Of a stretch of 64,000 nucleotides of DNA, positions 9,103 to 16,937 are shown one piece after another. Each line of letters begins with the position of its first letter. Within the stretch, counting starts at the first letter, position 1. The DNA lies in NCBI RefSeq assembly GCF_001658005.1, contig NZ_CP015987.1:1066727-1130726 (forward strand). The letters are read 5' to 3'. A model generated the notes under the pieces. The model saw only the letters and a program-made list of their open reading frames with translations. It had not been told where the DNA came from and did no database searches. A program made the translations under genes and the position numbers. Source of the DNA: Sphingobium sp. EP60837. Its GTDB lineage: Bacteria > Pseudomonadota > Alphaproteobacteria > Sphingomonadales > Sphingomonadaceae.

Positions 9103-10614
9103 ATGAACATGACACGTCGGGAAGGCATGGCGGCTGTCGGCGCGGCGGCGCTGTTGGGGGTGACGGGCGCGGGCAAAGCTGCGGCGCGACGCTCCAGCCT
9201 GCTCGACACGCATGACGCGATGGGCCTCGCGGAATTGGTCGCCAAGCGTGAGGTGTCGCCAAGCGAATTGCTCGACGCGGCGATTGGTCGGGCGGAAGCG
9301 CTCAATCCGCGCTTCAACTTCATGGCGCAGAAGCATTATGATTATGGCCGCGCGGCGATTGCTAAAGGGCTTCCACAGGGGCCGTTTAGCGGCGTGCCGT
9401 GGCTGCTGAAGGATCTCAACACCTATGTTGCGGGTCTGCCGACGGAAAATGGCAGCCGCTTCTACAAAGGATATCGGCCCCAGATCACGTCGGAGCTGGT
9501 CCGCCGGATCGAGAAGGCTGGCTTTGTCATCTTCGGCAAGACGACAGTGCCCGAACTGGGGCTCACCGGCACGACCGAGAACAAGCTGAACGGCGACACG
9601 CGCAATCCGTGGAATCCCAAGCATATCACGGGTGGGTCGTCGGGCGGAGCTGCGGCCGCAGTGGCGGCGGGCGTGTTGCCTGCGGCCCATGCGACCGATG
9701 GGGGCGGATCGATCCGCATTCCGGCGTCTTGCTGCGGCCTGTTTGGGCTGAAACCCAGCCGGGGCCGGGTGCCGATGGGGCCGCCACGCACGGAAGGCTG
9801 GGGTGGGCTGTCGGTGCACCACGCGGTGACCCGCAGCGTACGGGATTCTGCGGCTATTCTGGATGCGACGCAGGGGCCTGAGCCGGGTAGCCGCTATGCC
9901 GCCCCGACGCCTGCGGAGAACTTTCTATCGCAAATTGGCAAGGCACCCGGACGGCTGCGCATCGCGCTGATGCTGGATGCGCCATCGGGATCGCCGGTCG
10001 ATCCCGAATGTGTCGAAGCGGCGCGGAAAGCCGCGCGGCTGTGCGAGCGCCTGGGCCATCATGTCGAGGAAGCCGCGCCTAAGCTGGACATTGCGGCGAT
10101 GGGTGCGGCCAGTTTCGTGCTGATCGGCTCGTCCGTAGCGGCAGACATGCTGGACCGCGCCAAGGCGACGGGCATTGCAATCGGCCCCGAAGTGCTGGAG
10201 CCGATCACCCTTGGCTTTACTGCCTATGGGCAGAAGGCGACGGGTATGGACTTTGCGCGCGCCAACAATACGCTTCAGGCGGCAGCGATCAGCATGGCAC
10301 AGTTCATGGCGAATTATGACGTCATATTGTCGCCGACCCTGGCAGCGCCGCCGCTGGAACTGGGCAAGATCAACCTGTCGCCTGATGTGGATTTTGCCGC
10401 TTGGGGTCAACGTGCAGCCAGCTTCTCGCCCTTCACGCAGATCGCGAACATGACCGGGCAGCCTGCCATGTCGGTGCCACTGGCTACAGCGAATAATGGC
10501 CTGCCCATCGGCGTGATGTTCATGGGTCGATATGGCGATGAGGCATTGTTGTTCCGGCTCGCCGGGCAGCTGGAAGCCGCCGCACCGTGGAAGAACAGGC
10601 GCCCGGCGCTTTAA
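9103..10614 (+). CDS. Amidase signature hydrolase with Tat-type leader
   Basis: 503 residues. The amidase signature catalytic triad is visible: K103 in WLLKDLN, cis-Ser S179 in TGGSSGGAAAA and nucleophile S203 in DGGGSIRIPAS. The N-terminus MNMTRREGMAAVGAAALLG looks like a twin-arginine or hydrophobic leader, so the enzyme is probably periplasmic. AGGAG at 9089-9093 supports the ATG at 9103. The family hydrolyses amide bonds and sometimes aryl or ester bonds. Its place in the island suggests that the natural substrate arrives as an amide conjugate, or that an amide is formed in the pathway. It is followed after 23 nt by an SDR gene. Confidence 0.9.
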   Translation: MNMTRREGMAAVGAAALLGVTGAGKAAARRSSLLDTHDAMGLAELVAKREVSPSELLDAAIGRAEALNPRFNFMAQKHYDYGRAAIAKGLPQGPFSGVPWLLKDLNTYVAGLPTENGSRFYKGYRPQITSELVRRIEKAGFVIFGKTTVPELGLTGTTENKLNGDTRNPWNPKHITGGSSGGAAAAVAAGVLPAAHATDGGGSIRIPASCCGLFGLKPSRGRVPMGPPRTEGWGGLSVHHAVTRSVRDSAAILDATQGPEPGSRYAAPTPAENFLSQIGKAPGRLRIALMLDAPSGSPVDPECVEAARKAARLCERLGHHVEEAAPKLDIAAMGAASFVLIGSSVAADMLDRAKATGIAIGPEVLEPITLGFTAYGQKATGMDFARANNTLQAAAISMAQFMANYDVILSPTLAAPPLELGKINLSPDVDFAAWGQRAASFSPFTQIANMTGQPAMSVPLATANNGLPIGVMFMGRYGDEALLFRLAGQLEAAAPWKNRRPAL

Positions 10615-10637
10615 ACCGGATATTTCAGGAGATGAGG

Positions 10638-11396
10638 ATGCGTGGACTGGCAGGCAAGGCCGGGATCGTTGCGGGCGGCGGACGCGGCATTGGGGCGGCG
10701 ACGGCGCGACGGCTGGCCGCTGAAGGCGCTGGCGTCGTGATCGGCGATATTGCCGGGGACTGGGCGATGGATACCGCGCGCGCCATACGGGAGGAAGGCG
10801 GGCGAGCGATCGGCGTGCGCCTCGACGGCACCAAGGCCGTCTCGCAGGCCGCGATCGTCAATGCCGCGCTGGCCGAATTCGGGCGGCTCGATTTCTACCA
10901 TAGCAATCTGGCTGGCGGCACAGAGGGTGATATCGATGTGCTGAATTGCAGCGAGGAGGTGCTCGACCGCTCCTTCGCCATCAATGCGAAAAGCCATTTC
11001 CTTGCCACGCAGGCGGCGCTTCCGGTGCTGATCGAGCGGGGCGGCGGCACGCTGATCTATACGTCGTCCGGTGCGGCGATTTCCGGCAATCCGCTGCAGG
11101 TCGCCTATCCGATGACGAAAAATGCGCTGCATGCGCTGGTGCGCCATGTCGCGCGGAAATTCGGCAAGCAGGGTATCCGCGCCAACGGAATCTGCCCCGG
11201 TGTCGTTCTGACCGAAGCGGTCGCACAACATCTGACACAGGACTATGTGACATCCATGTTGAACAGCCTGCCGCACAAGCGGCTGGGTCAACCCGACGAT
11301 ATTGCGGGGGCGGTCGCATTCCTGGCTTCCGATGACGGCGAATGGGTCAATGGGCAGCTATGGCACGTCAATGGCGGCTCGCTGCTGCGTGACTGA
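10638..11396 (+). CDS. Short-chain dehydrogenase/reductase (SDR)
   Basis: 252 residues with GGGRGIG cofactor loop, catalytic YTSSGAA serine and YPMTK, and C-terminal NGGSLLRD. The ATG at 10638 is favoured over 10632 because AGGAG (10627-10631) would abut the latter. The protein resembles the SDR at 19357-20133 along the catalytic half (YTSSGAA, YxMTK, LxRHVA, VNGGSL), so the two belong to one subfamily. Its stop overlaps the start of the MFS gene by 8 nt, indicating translational coupling. It probably acts on a hydroxyl/keto group of an intermediate. Confidence 0.9.
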   Translation: MRGLAGKAGIVAGGGRGIGAATARRLAAEGAGVVIGDIAGDWAMDTARAIREEGGRAIGVRLDGTKAVSQAAIVNAALAEFGRLDFYHSNLAGGTEGDIDVLNCSEEVLDRSFAINAKSHFLATQAALPVLIERGGGTLIYTSSGAAISGNPLQVAYPMTKNALHALVRHVARKFGKQGIRANGICPGVVLTEAVAQHLTQDYVTSMLNSLPHKRLGQPDDIAGAVAFLASDDGEWVNGQLWHVNGGSLLRD

Positions 11397-12702
11397 TACA
11401 CGTCCTACTTCCAATCCATGGGTGGTGCTTGCCACGCTGCTGGCGATCTATATCGTCAACTATGCCGACCGTTATCTGATCACTGGCCTGATCGGTCCGA
11501 TCAAGGCGCAGTTCGCGATCGGCGACGCCATGGTCGGCATGTTGATGGGGCCTGCCTTCGTGCTGCTCTATGTCATACTCGGCGTGCCCTTTGCGCGGCT
11601 GGCGGATCGAACGTCGCGCGTGCAGGTCATCGCGGCGGGTTGTGTCCTATGGAGCGGCGCGACGATTGCGACAGGGATGGCGAGCGGCCCGATCAGCCTG
11701 ACGCTCGCGCGCGTTGCCGTGGGAGTGGGGGAGGCGGCGTTCGTCGCCCCCGCCTATTCGTTGCTCTCCGATTATTTCCGGCCTGAGCGGCGCGGTCTCG
11801 CCTTCGCGATATTGGGGCTGGCCGCCTATGTGGGGCAGATCGCAGGGCAAGCGGGCGGTCCAGCAATCGCGGCGCAGCATGATTGGCGCATGGCTTTCTA
11901 CAGCATGGGCGCCATCGGGCTGCTTCTGGGCTTTGCCGCGCTGCTGCTCATCCGTGAGCCGCGACGGAGCGGGAGCGGCGAAGGGACGGTGGAGGCGCTG
12001 CCGCTTGGTCAATTGGCGCGATGCCTGGTGCGGAGCCCAGCTTATCTGTTCATGATGTTCGCCTTTGGCTTTGGCGTTCTGTCCGGTGTTGCCTTCGGCT
12101 ATTGGGGTCCGGAGCTGTTCACACGCGCCTATGGCATGGACCCGGTGGCGGTGAAATCGGCCTTCGCCATGAACTTTGGATTGTCCGGCCTGGTGGGAAT
12201 GCTGCTGTTCGGGGCTTTGTCCGACCGGCTCGCGCGGCGCAGCATGATCTGGCCCTGTCGCCTGTCAGCCCTGGCGTTGGGCGCCGCCACTTGTGCGATC
12301 CTGATGGCGAGTTGGGCCGGTAGTTTCGGGACGGCGAGGCTGGCGGCGATACCTGCTGGCCTGCTGGGCGGCGGGTGGTCCGTCGGCTTCATGGCGACGC
12401 TGCAATATATGTTGCCGCCGCGTATCCGGGCAGCATCGACGGCGCTGTTCCTGGCGGTGACGACGTTGCTCGGCTTTTTCGTCGGACCTTGGGCCACCGG
12501 CGCATTGAGCGAGATGATGGGCCATGACGCCGCGGCGCTTCGCCTGGCGTTGACGCTGATTATTCCGTTCGGCTTCCTTTCGGCCTTGCTCGGCTGGGCC
12601 GCGGCCGGACGGGTGGAGCGCGATCGGGCTGCGTTGCACGACGCGCTTTCGATTCGACCTGCCGCCCCTTTGCTGGCAAGACCAGCGGCAGAAAAGGGTT
12701 GA
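11389..12702 (+). CDS. MFS transporter
   Basis: About 437 residues with some twelve hydrophobic segments, the first being WVVLATLLAIYIVNYADRYL. The loop-2/3 motif DRTSRV and the second-half repeat LFGALSDRLARRSM are typical of the major facilitator superfamily, near the spinster/hexuronate-like groups. The start is taken as GTG 11389, inside the SDR stop (GTGACTGA), with an alternative ATG at 11371. Being in the catabolic operon, it likely carries the substrate or a hydrolysis product (for example the acid released by the periplasmic amidase) across the inner membrane. Direction and substrate are not shown by the sequence. Confidence 0.88.
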   Translation: MTDTRPTSNPWVVLATLLAIYIVNYADRYLITGLIGPIKAQFAIGDAMVGMLMGPAFVLLYVILGVPFARLADRTSRVQVIAAGCVLWSGATIATGMASGPISLTLARVAVGVGEAAFVAPAYSLLSDYFRPERRGLAFAILGLAAYVGQIAGQAGGPAIAAQHDWRMAFYSMGAIGLLLGFAALLLIREPRRSGSGEGTVEALPLGQLARCLVRSPAYLFMMFAFGFGVLSGVAFGYWGPELFTRAYGMDPVAVKSAFAMNFGLSGLVGMLLFGALSDRLARRSMIWPCRLSALALGAATCAILMASWAGSFGTARLAAIPAGLLGGGWSVGFMATLQYMLPPRIRAASTALFLAVTTLLGFFVGPWATGALSEMMGHDAAALRLALTLIIPFGFLSALLGWAAAGRVERDRAALHDALSIRPAAPLLARPAAEKG

Positions 12703-12711
12703 GTGACGTGT

Positions 12712-13191
12712 ATGAGTGAGACTTTCATGTTCGACGAGACGGATCGCAAGATCGTCGAACAGTTGCGGCAAAATGGGCGGGCTACCAATCAGCAGATCGC
12801 CGAATCCCTGAACCTGATTGCTTCCACCGTGTCCACCCGCATCCGGCGGATGGAAGATGCGGGGATGCTGCGCGTCGTCGCCGTGTCCGACTTCGCCGTG
12901 CACGGATATAATGTCGTCATTCACGTTGCGATCCAGGTCAGCGGGCGCCCGGCCTTGGACGTGGCGGAGGATCTGGCCGTTTTTTCTGAAGTCTTCGCTG
13001 CGCACCTGGTCACGGGCAGCTATGAAGTCAGCGTGGTTCTGACCTTGAGAGATATTGACGAGCTGCCATCGCTGATCACCGACAAATTGTCCAAAGTGGC
13101 GGGTATAAAATCGATGACGCCAGCTATCGGCTTAGACATAGTCCGCTATGGTCTGGACACAGCGCCGGTAGAGAGCAGGAGGCTTGCATGA
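12712..13191 (+). CDS. Lrp/AsnC-family regulator, first of a pair
   Basis: About 159 residues. The N-terminal winged helix-turn-helix (DETDRKIVEQLRQNGRATNQ, then IAESLNLIASTVSTRIRRME) is followed by the RAM/AsnC ligand-binding domain (LVTGSYEVSVVLTLRDIDEL). ATG 12712 is used; an in-frame GTG lies immediately after the MFS stop at 12703. It is the penultimate gene of the rightward operon and overlaps the next Lrp gene by 4 nt (ATGA). As family members bind imperfect palindromes and respond to small ligands, it is the best candidate, with its neighbour, for binding the three inverted repeats at the operon heads. Confidence 0.9.
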   Translation: MSETFMFDETDRKIVEQLRQNGRATNQQIAESLNLIASTVSTRIRRMEDAGMLRVVAVSDFAVHGYNVVIHVAIQVSGRPALDVAEDLAVFSEVFAAHLVTGSYEVSVVLTLRDIDELPSLITDKLSKVAGIKSMTPAIGLDIVRYGLDTAPVESRRLA

Positions 13192-13670
13192 GAAAGCCGG
13201 ATCTGGATGAGCTGGATCATCAGCTGATCGACATTTTGGCGCAGGATGCGCGCGTGTCGAACCGTAAGATCGCAAGCGAGCTTGGCGTCAACGAAGGGAC
13301 GGTCAGGGGCCGGATCAAGCGGCTGCAGCAGGAAAGGCTGATCGCCTTCACTGCGCTAACCGGGCTGAAACTGGAAAAGGCGACCAATCTTGCTTTCATC
13401 GCGGTGCAGGCTGACGTCGCGCATGTCCGCCAGATCGCCCGCGACATTGCGCATATCCCGCTGGTGAAGGCGGTGATGATTACGCTGGGGCCGTTCAACA
13501 TCATGGCCACCTGCCTCTATGACGATCTCGATGATCTGCACAGATTGGCCTCGGGGCAAATACTGTCCATGCCCGGCGTCAATCATGTCGAAACGTCACT
13601 GGCGGTCAAAACGGTGAAATTCACCAACAGGGTCGTTCGGATCACAGAAGCTGCCACCGGACTAGCGTAA
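13188..13670 (+). CDS. Lrp/AsnC-family regulator, second of a pair
   Basis: 160 residues with the winged helix (LDELDHQLIDILAQDARVSN, then KIASELGVNEGTVRGRIKRLQ) and an AsnC-type effector domain (VKAVMITLGPFNIMATCLYDDLDDL). It overlaps the first Lrp gene through ATGA, so the two are made together. The recognition helices differ (ASTVSTRIRRM against EGTVRGRIKRL), so they are not a simple recent duplication and could form mixed octamers or split activator and repressor roles. The operator copy at 13685-13716 begins only 15 nt after its stop, directly between this gene and the downstream acyl-CoA dehydrogenase block. Confidence 0.9.
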   Translation: MRKPDLDELDHQLIDILAQDARVSNRKIASELGVNEGTVRGRIKRLQQERLIAFTALTGLKLEKATNLAFIAVQADVAHVRQIARDIAHIPLVKAVMITLGPFNIMATCLYDDLDDLHRLASGQILSMPGVNHVETSLAVKTVKFTNRVVRITEAATGLA

Positions 13671-13684
13671 GTGGCTACGGCTAA

Positions 13685-13716
13685 ATTCGGAATTTATTAA
13701 ATCATAAATTCCGCAA
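13685..13716. promoter_or_regulatory. Operator-like inverted repeat, site 2
   Basis: ATTCGGAAT (13685-13693), a 14-nt AT-rich spacer and ATTCCGCAA (13708-13716). The first 11 bases and the spacing equal those of site 1 at 4927. It lies 172 nt upstream of the acyl-CoA dehydrogenase start. Confidence 0.7.
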
Positions 13717-13887
13717 ATCGATGCTTGAAATCTATTTTTCCCTGATATAGCACAAAAGCAGGATGGCGCGTGGATGAAGTCGCGTCGCATGAGCAGGGAG
13801 GGATGCGCCGGATCCGCGGTGCCCATCGGCCTTGTTCCGCTATAGGCTGGAACAGGCGCCCTGACGGGATATTTGAAGGCGGCCAAA

Positions 13888-14946
13888 ATGGAATTCGCAT
13901 TTACCGACGAACAACAGATGATTGCGGAGACGGCGCGGGCCTTCTTCGTTGAAAACGCCACAAGTGAACGCACGCGCAAGGCGATGGCCGACGACGGCAT
14001 CGACCGTGTGTTGTGGAGCGACTTTTGTCAGGAACTGGGCCTGTCCGGCATCGGCCTTCCGGAAAGTGCGGGGGGTGCGGGCCTGGGAATGGTGGAGCTG
14101 GCGATCATCGCGGAAGCTGCGGGGGCTCAAGTCGCCGCTTTTCCGATGCTGGGCAGTTTGGTGCAGGCGGGACAGGCGATCGCGGCAGGCGGAACCGATG
14201 CTCAACGGGCCGAGTGGCTGCCGCAAATCATCTCCGGCGATGTGATAAGCGGCTATTTCCCTGACGCCGCCATGCAATCGCAGGCGGATAGGCTGACTGG
14301 CGGATCGCGCTTCGTCACCCATGGGGTCGGCGCTGACGTCTTCGTCGTCACCGATACGCAACAGGTCTGGATCGTCCGCGCCGATGCGCCGGGCGTCAGC
14401 ATCGATACCCAAACGAGCATGGATCAAACGCGTCCCTTTGCCCATGTGCAGCTGGGCGATGCGCCGGGCGAGCGGCTTCCCGACGCGGCTGCCGCGCTGG
14501 CCGCTGCTCATCGCGCAGCCTTCATCGCGGTGGCGGCGGAGGCATTGGGCGGTGCGCAGGCATGCCTGGACCGCACCGTCGCCTATTCGAAGGAGCGCAT
14601 CCAGTTTGGCCGCCCTATTGGCTCCTTCCAAGCCTATAAGCATCGGCTCGCAGATATGATGGTGGAGATCGAGCAGGCGCGCTCTGCCGTCTATTGGGCC
14701 GCCTGTGCGGTCGATGAAGGCTCGGAGGAGGCCTCTATGGCTGTCCACGCTGCAAAGTCCTTCGCTACCGATACCTTCTTCCGTTGCGCTGGGGACATGA
14801 TCCAGCTGCATGGCGGCATCGGCTTTACGTGGGAGCATGACGCGCATCTCTTCTTCAAGCGCGCCCGCTCGCTTCAGACGATGCTGGGCAGCGGCAGCTG
14901 GCACCGCGAAAAAATCGCCACGATGATCCTGGGAGAAGCAGCATGA
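13888..14946 (+). CDS. Acyl-CoA dehydrogenase subunit, probably non-catalytic partner
   Basis: 352 residues, shorter than usual acyl-CoA dehydrogenases (~380-390). The FAD-dependent fold is recognisable from FTDEQQMIAETARAFF, GLSGIGLPESAGGAG, RIQFGRPIGSFQAYKH and QLHGGIGFTWEHDAHLFFKRA. The central substrate/FAD beta domain is reduced, and no catalytic glutamate is evident at either known position. Such subunits pair with a catalytic subunit in alpha2beta2 enzymes of steroid side-chain degradation (FadE26/27, FadE28/29 type). ATG 13888 is chosen over TTG 13873. It overlaps the next gene by 4 nt, fitting a heteromer. Confidence 0.88.
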   Translation: MEFAFTDEQQMIAETARAFFVENATSERTRKAMADDGIDRVLWSDFCQELGLSGIGLPESAGGAGLGMVELAIIAEAAGAQVAAFPMLGSLVQAGQAIAAGGTDAQRAEWLPQIISGDVISGYFPDAAMQSQADRLTGGSRFVTHGVGADVFVVTDTQQVWIVRADAPGVSIDTQTSMDQTRPFAHVQLGDAPGERLPDAAAALAAAHRAAFIAVAAEALGGAQACLDRTVAYSKERIQFGRPIGSFQAYKHRLADMMVEIEQARSAVYWAACAVDEGSEEASMAVHAAKSFATDTFFRCAGDMIQLHGGIGFTWEHDAHLFFKRARSLQTMLGSGSWHREKIATMILGEAA

Positions 14947-16121
14947 AACTTGGATTTTCCCTGGAAGAGGAACTGTTTCGCCAGGAATGCGCCGATTGGC
15001 TGAATGGCCAGATGGCGGGCGAATTCCGCGACATCAAGGGCGTTACCAAACTGACGGGAAGCCCCGAGCGGCGCAAGGAGTGGGAGCAGCAGCTTGCCGC
15101 CCATCGCTGGTCCTGCATCGGTTGGCCGAAGGAATGGGGCGGCCGCGACGCCACCTTGGCTCAGCAGGTGATATTCGCTGAGGAATATGCCCGCGCGGGA
15201 GTGCCGGGGCGGGTCAATCATATCGGTATCGAGCTTGCCGGGCCGACCATTTTGACCTTCGGCACGCAGGAGCAGAAGCAGCGTTTCCTGCCCGGCATCG
15301 CGGCGGGTAAGACGATTTTCTGCCAGGGCTTTTCCGAACCCAATGCCGGATCCGATCTCGCCAGCGTCCGCACCAAGGCGCGGCTGGAGGGTGATGAATG
15401 GGTGGTCAATGGGCAGAAGATTTGGACCAGCCTAGCCCATATTTCCGACTGGATTTTCGTTGTCACCCGTAGCGAGGAAGGGTCGCAGGGGCCCAAGGGT
15501 TTGACCTTCCTCATGATGCCCATCAATCAGCCGGGTATCGAGATCAGGGGCATCCGCCAGATCAATGGCGATGCGGAGTTCAACGAAACATTCTTTACCG
15601 ATGCGCGCTGCCCGGCGGACAGCCTGATCGGGGCGGCGGGGGATGGCTGGCGCATTGCCATGGGCTTGCTGGCATTCGAACGCGGCGTATCGACGCTGGG
15701 CCAGCAGATGGGCTTCCGCAATGAACTGGACGAGATCATCGCCGCGGCCAAGGCCAATGGCGCGGCCAACGATCCGCTGATCCGTCAGCGGCTCGCCAAG
15801 GCGGAGGTCGGGTTGCATCTAATGCGTTATGGCGCGCTGCGGATGCTCTCGCAGACCGATCATTCGAAGATCGACGGAGCGGCGCTTACCTATAAGATCC
15901 AATGGGCGAGCTGGCGACGCAATCTGGGCGAATTGGCGATGGACGTGCTGGGGCAGAGTGGCGAAATCAGCGACCATGCGGACTATGAATGGGATAGCTT
16001 GCCCAATCTGTTCCTCTTCTCGCGTTCCGACACCATCTACGGCGGCACCAACCAGATTCAACGCAACCTGATCGCGGAGCGCGGGCTCGGACTGCCGCGC
16101 GAGCCGCGCGGGACAGCCTGA
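14943..16121 (+). CDS. Acyl-CoA dehydrogenase subunit, probably catalytic partner
   Basis: 392 residues with complete motifs: FCQGFSEPNAGSDLAS (FAD/substrate loop), VNGQKIWTSLAH and YGGTNQIQRNLIAERGLGLPR. A glutamate at position 246 (LLAFERG) sits where the helix-G catalytic base lies in isovaleryl-CoA dehydrogenase and in steroid-side-chain dehydrogenases. The other usual site (EGT near the C-terminus) reads IYGGT. The ATGA overlap with the preceding gene supports a two-subunit enzyme that introduces an alpha-beta double bond into the CoA thioester made by the ligase at 5275. The exact acyl group is unknown. Confidence 0.9.
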   Translation: MKLGFSLEEELFRQECADWLNGQMAGEFRDIKGVTKLTGSPERRKEWEQQLAAHRWSCIGWPKEWGGRDATLAQQVIFAEEYARAGVPGRVNHIGIELAGPTILTFGTQEQKQRFLPGIAAGKTIFCQGFSEPNAGSDLASVRTKARLEGDEWVVNGQKIWTSLAHISDWIFVVTRSEEGSQGPKGLTFLMMPINQPGIEIRGIRQINGDAEFNETFFTDARCPADSLIGAAGDGWRIAMGLLAFERGVSTLGQQMGFRNELDEIIAAAKANGAANDPLIRQRLAKAEVGLHLMRYGALRMLSQTDHSKIDGAALTYKIQWASWRRNLGELAMDVLGQSGEISDHADYEWDSLPNLFLFSRSDTIYGGTNQIQRNLIAERGLGLPREPRGTA

Positions 16122-16550
16122 GTGGACCAGGAGGATGATGCCTTCGAGCGGCTCAAGAACCTGCCGCCGCGCGGGCATCATGCGCTGCTGGGCATCTATA
16201 CGATCGACAATGGGCCCGATTGGGCTGAGCTTGCCTGTCCGTTCGCGCCCGGCTTCCTGATGGACGCAGAGGCGGGACTGGTATCGTCCGGTCCCATCAT
16301 CTCGCTGGTCGATGCCGCAGCGGGCGCGGCGATCATCGCGCGGACGCGGCAGTGGCGAGGCATGGCGACGCTGGACCTGCATATCGATTATCTGCGGCTC
16401 GCCCGGGCGGGCCACACCATCCATGCCCGGGCGCGCTGCCACCATATCACGCGCAAGGTCGCCTTCACCCGCTGCGATGTCCACGATGGCGATCCGGCCA
16501 GCCCGATCGCTGCCGCCACCGCCAGCTTTTTCTTCACGGAAGAGCTATGA
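16122..16550 (+). CDS. Hotdog-fold thioesterase (PaaI-like), first of a pair
   Basis: 142 residues, GTG start directly after the preceding TGA. The hotdog signature is GLVSSGPIISLVDAAAGAAI followed by MATLDLHIDYLRLARAG and the strand HHITRKVAFTRCDV. The family hydrolyses acyl-CoA thioesters, often to relieve CoA sequestration in aromatic or lipid catabolism. It overlaps the next gene by 4 nt (ATGA). Two adjacent hotdog genes of different sequence may form a heteromer or use different acyl-CoAs. Confidence 0.82.
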   Translation: MDQEDDAFERLKNLPPRGHHALLGIYTIDNGPDWAELACPFAPGFLMDAEAGLVSSGPIISLVDAAAGAAIIARTRQWRGMATLDLHIDYLRLARAGHTIHARARCHHITRKVAFTRCDVHDGDPASPIAAATASFFFTEEL

Positions 16551-16918
16551 TCGCGCGCACGCCCTATGCGCAGATGCTCGGCATCCGGAGCGTGGCTACG
16601 GACGATGGCGCTGTGACGCTGATGATGCCGGCCACGCCTTCGCTCGAAGGCCGCACCGGCTTTCTCTATGGCGGCGTCATCGCCAGTCTGTTGGAGCTGG
16701 CCTGCCTGGAGGCTGTCGCACAAGAGCGCCGGGAGCCCTGGCCCAAGCCGATCAACATGTCCTTCGACTTCCTGCGGGGCGGGCTGATGATCGACAGCTA
16801 TGCGCAGGCGCGGCTCGTGCGTGTGGGTCGCAGGGTCGTGAATGCGGATGCAATATGCTGGCAGGGGGATCGCGACAAGCCGATCGCCACCGGGAGGATG
16901 CACCTGCTGCTGGATTGA
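16547..16918 (+). CDS. Hotdog-fold thioesterase (PaaI-like), second of a pair
   Basis: 123 residues beginning MIARTPYAQMLGI. The hotdog core is GFLYGGVIASLLELACLEAV followed by INMSFDFLRGG and the strand ARLVRVGRRVVNADAICWQG. The start overlaps the stop of the first thioesterase gene, and the following SDR starts 19 nt later behind a GGGGAGGAGG ribosome-binding site. The aspartate usually found on the central helix in PaaI enzymes is not obvious (ELACLEA has E), so catalytic competence is uncertain. Confidence 0.82.
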   Translation: MIARTPYAQMLGIRSVATDDGAVTLMMPATPSLEGRTGFLYGGVIASLLELACLEAVAQERREPWPKPINMSFDFLRGGLMIDSYAQARLVRVGRRVVNADAICWQGDRDKPIATGRMHLLLD

Positions 16919-16937
16919 AGAACGGGAGGGGAGGAGG

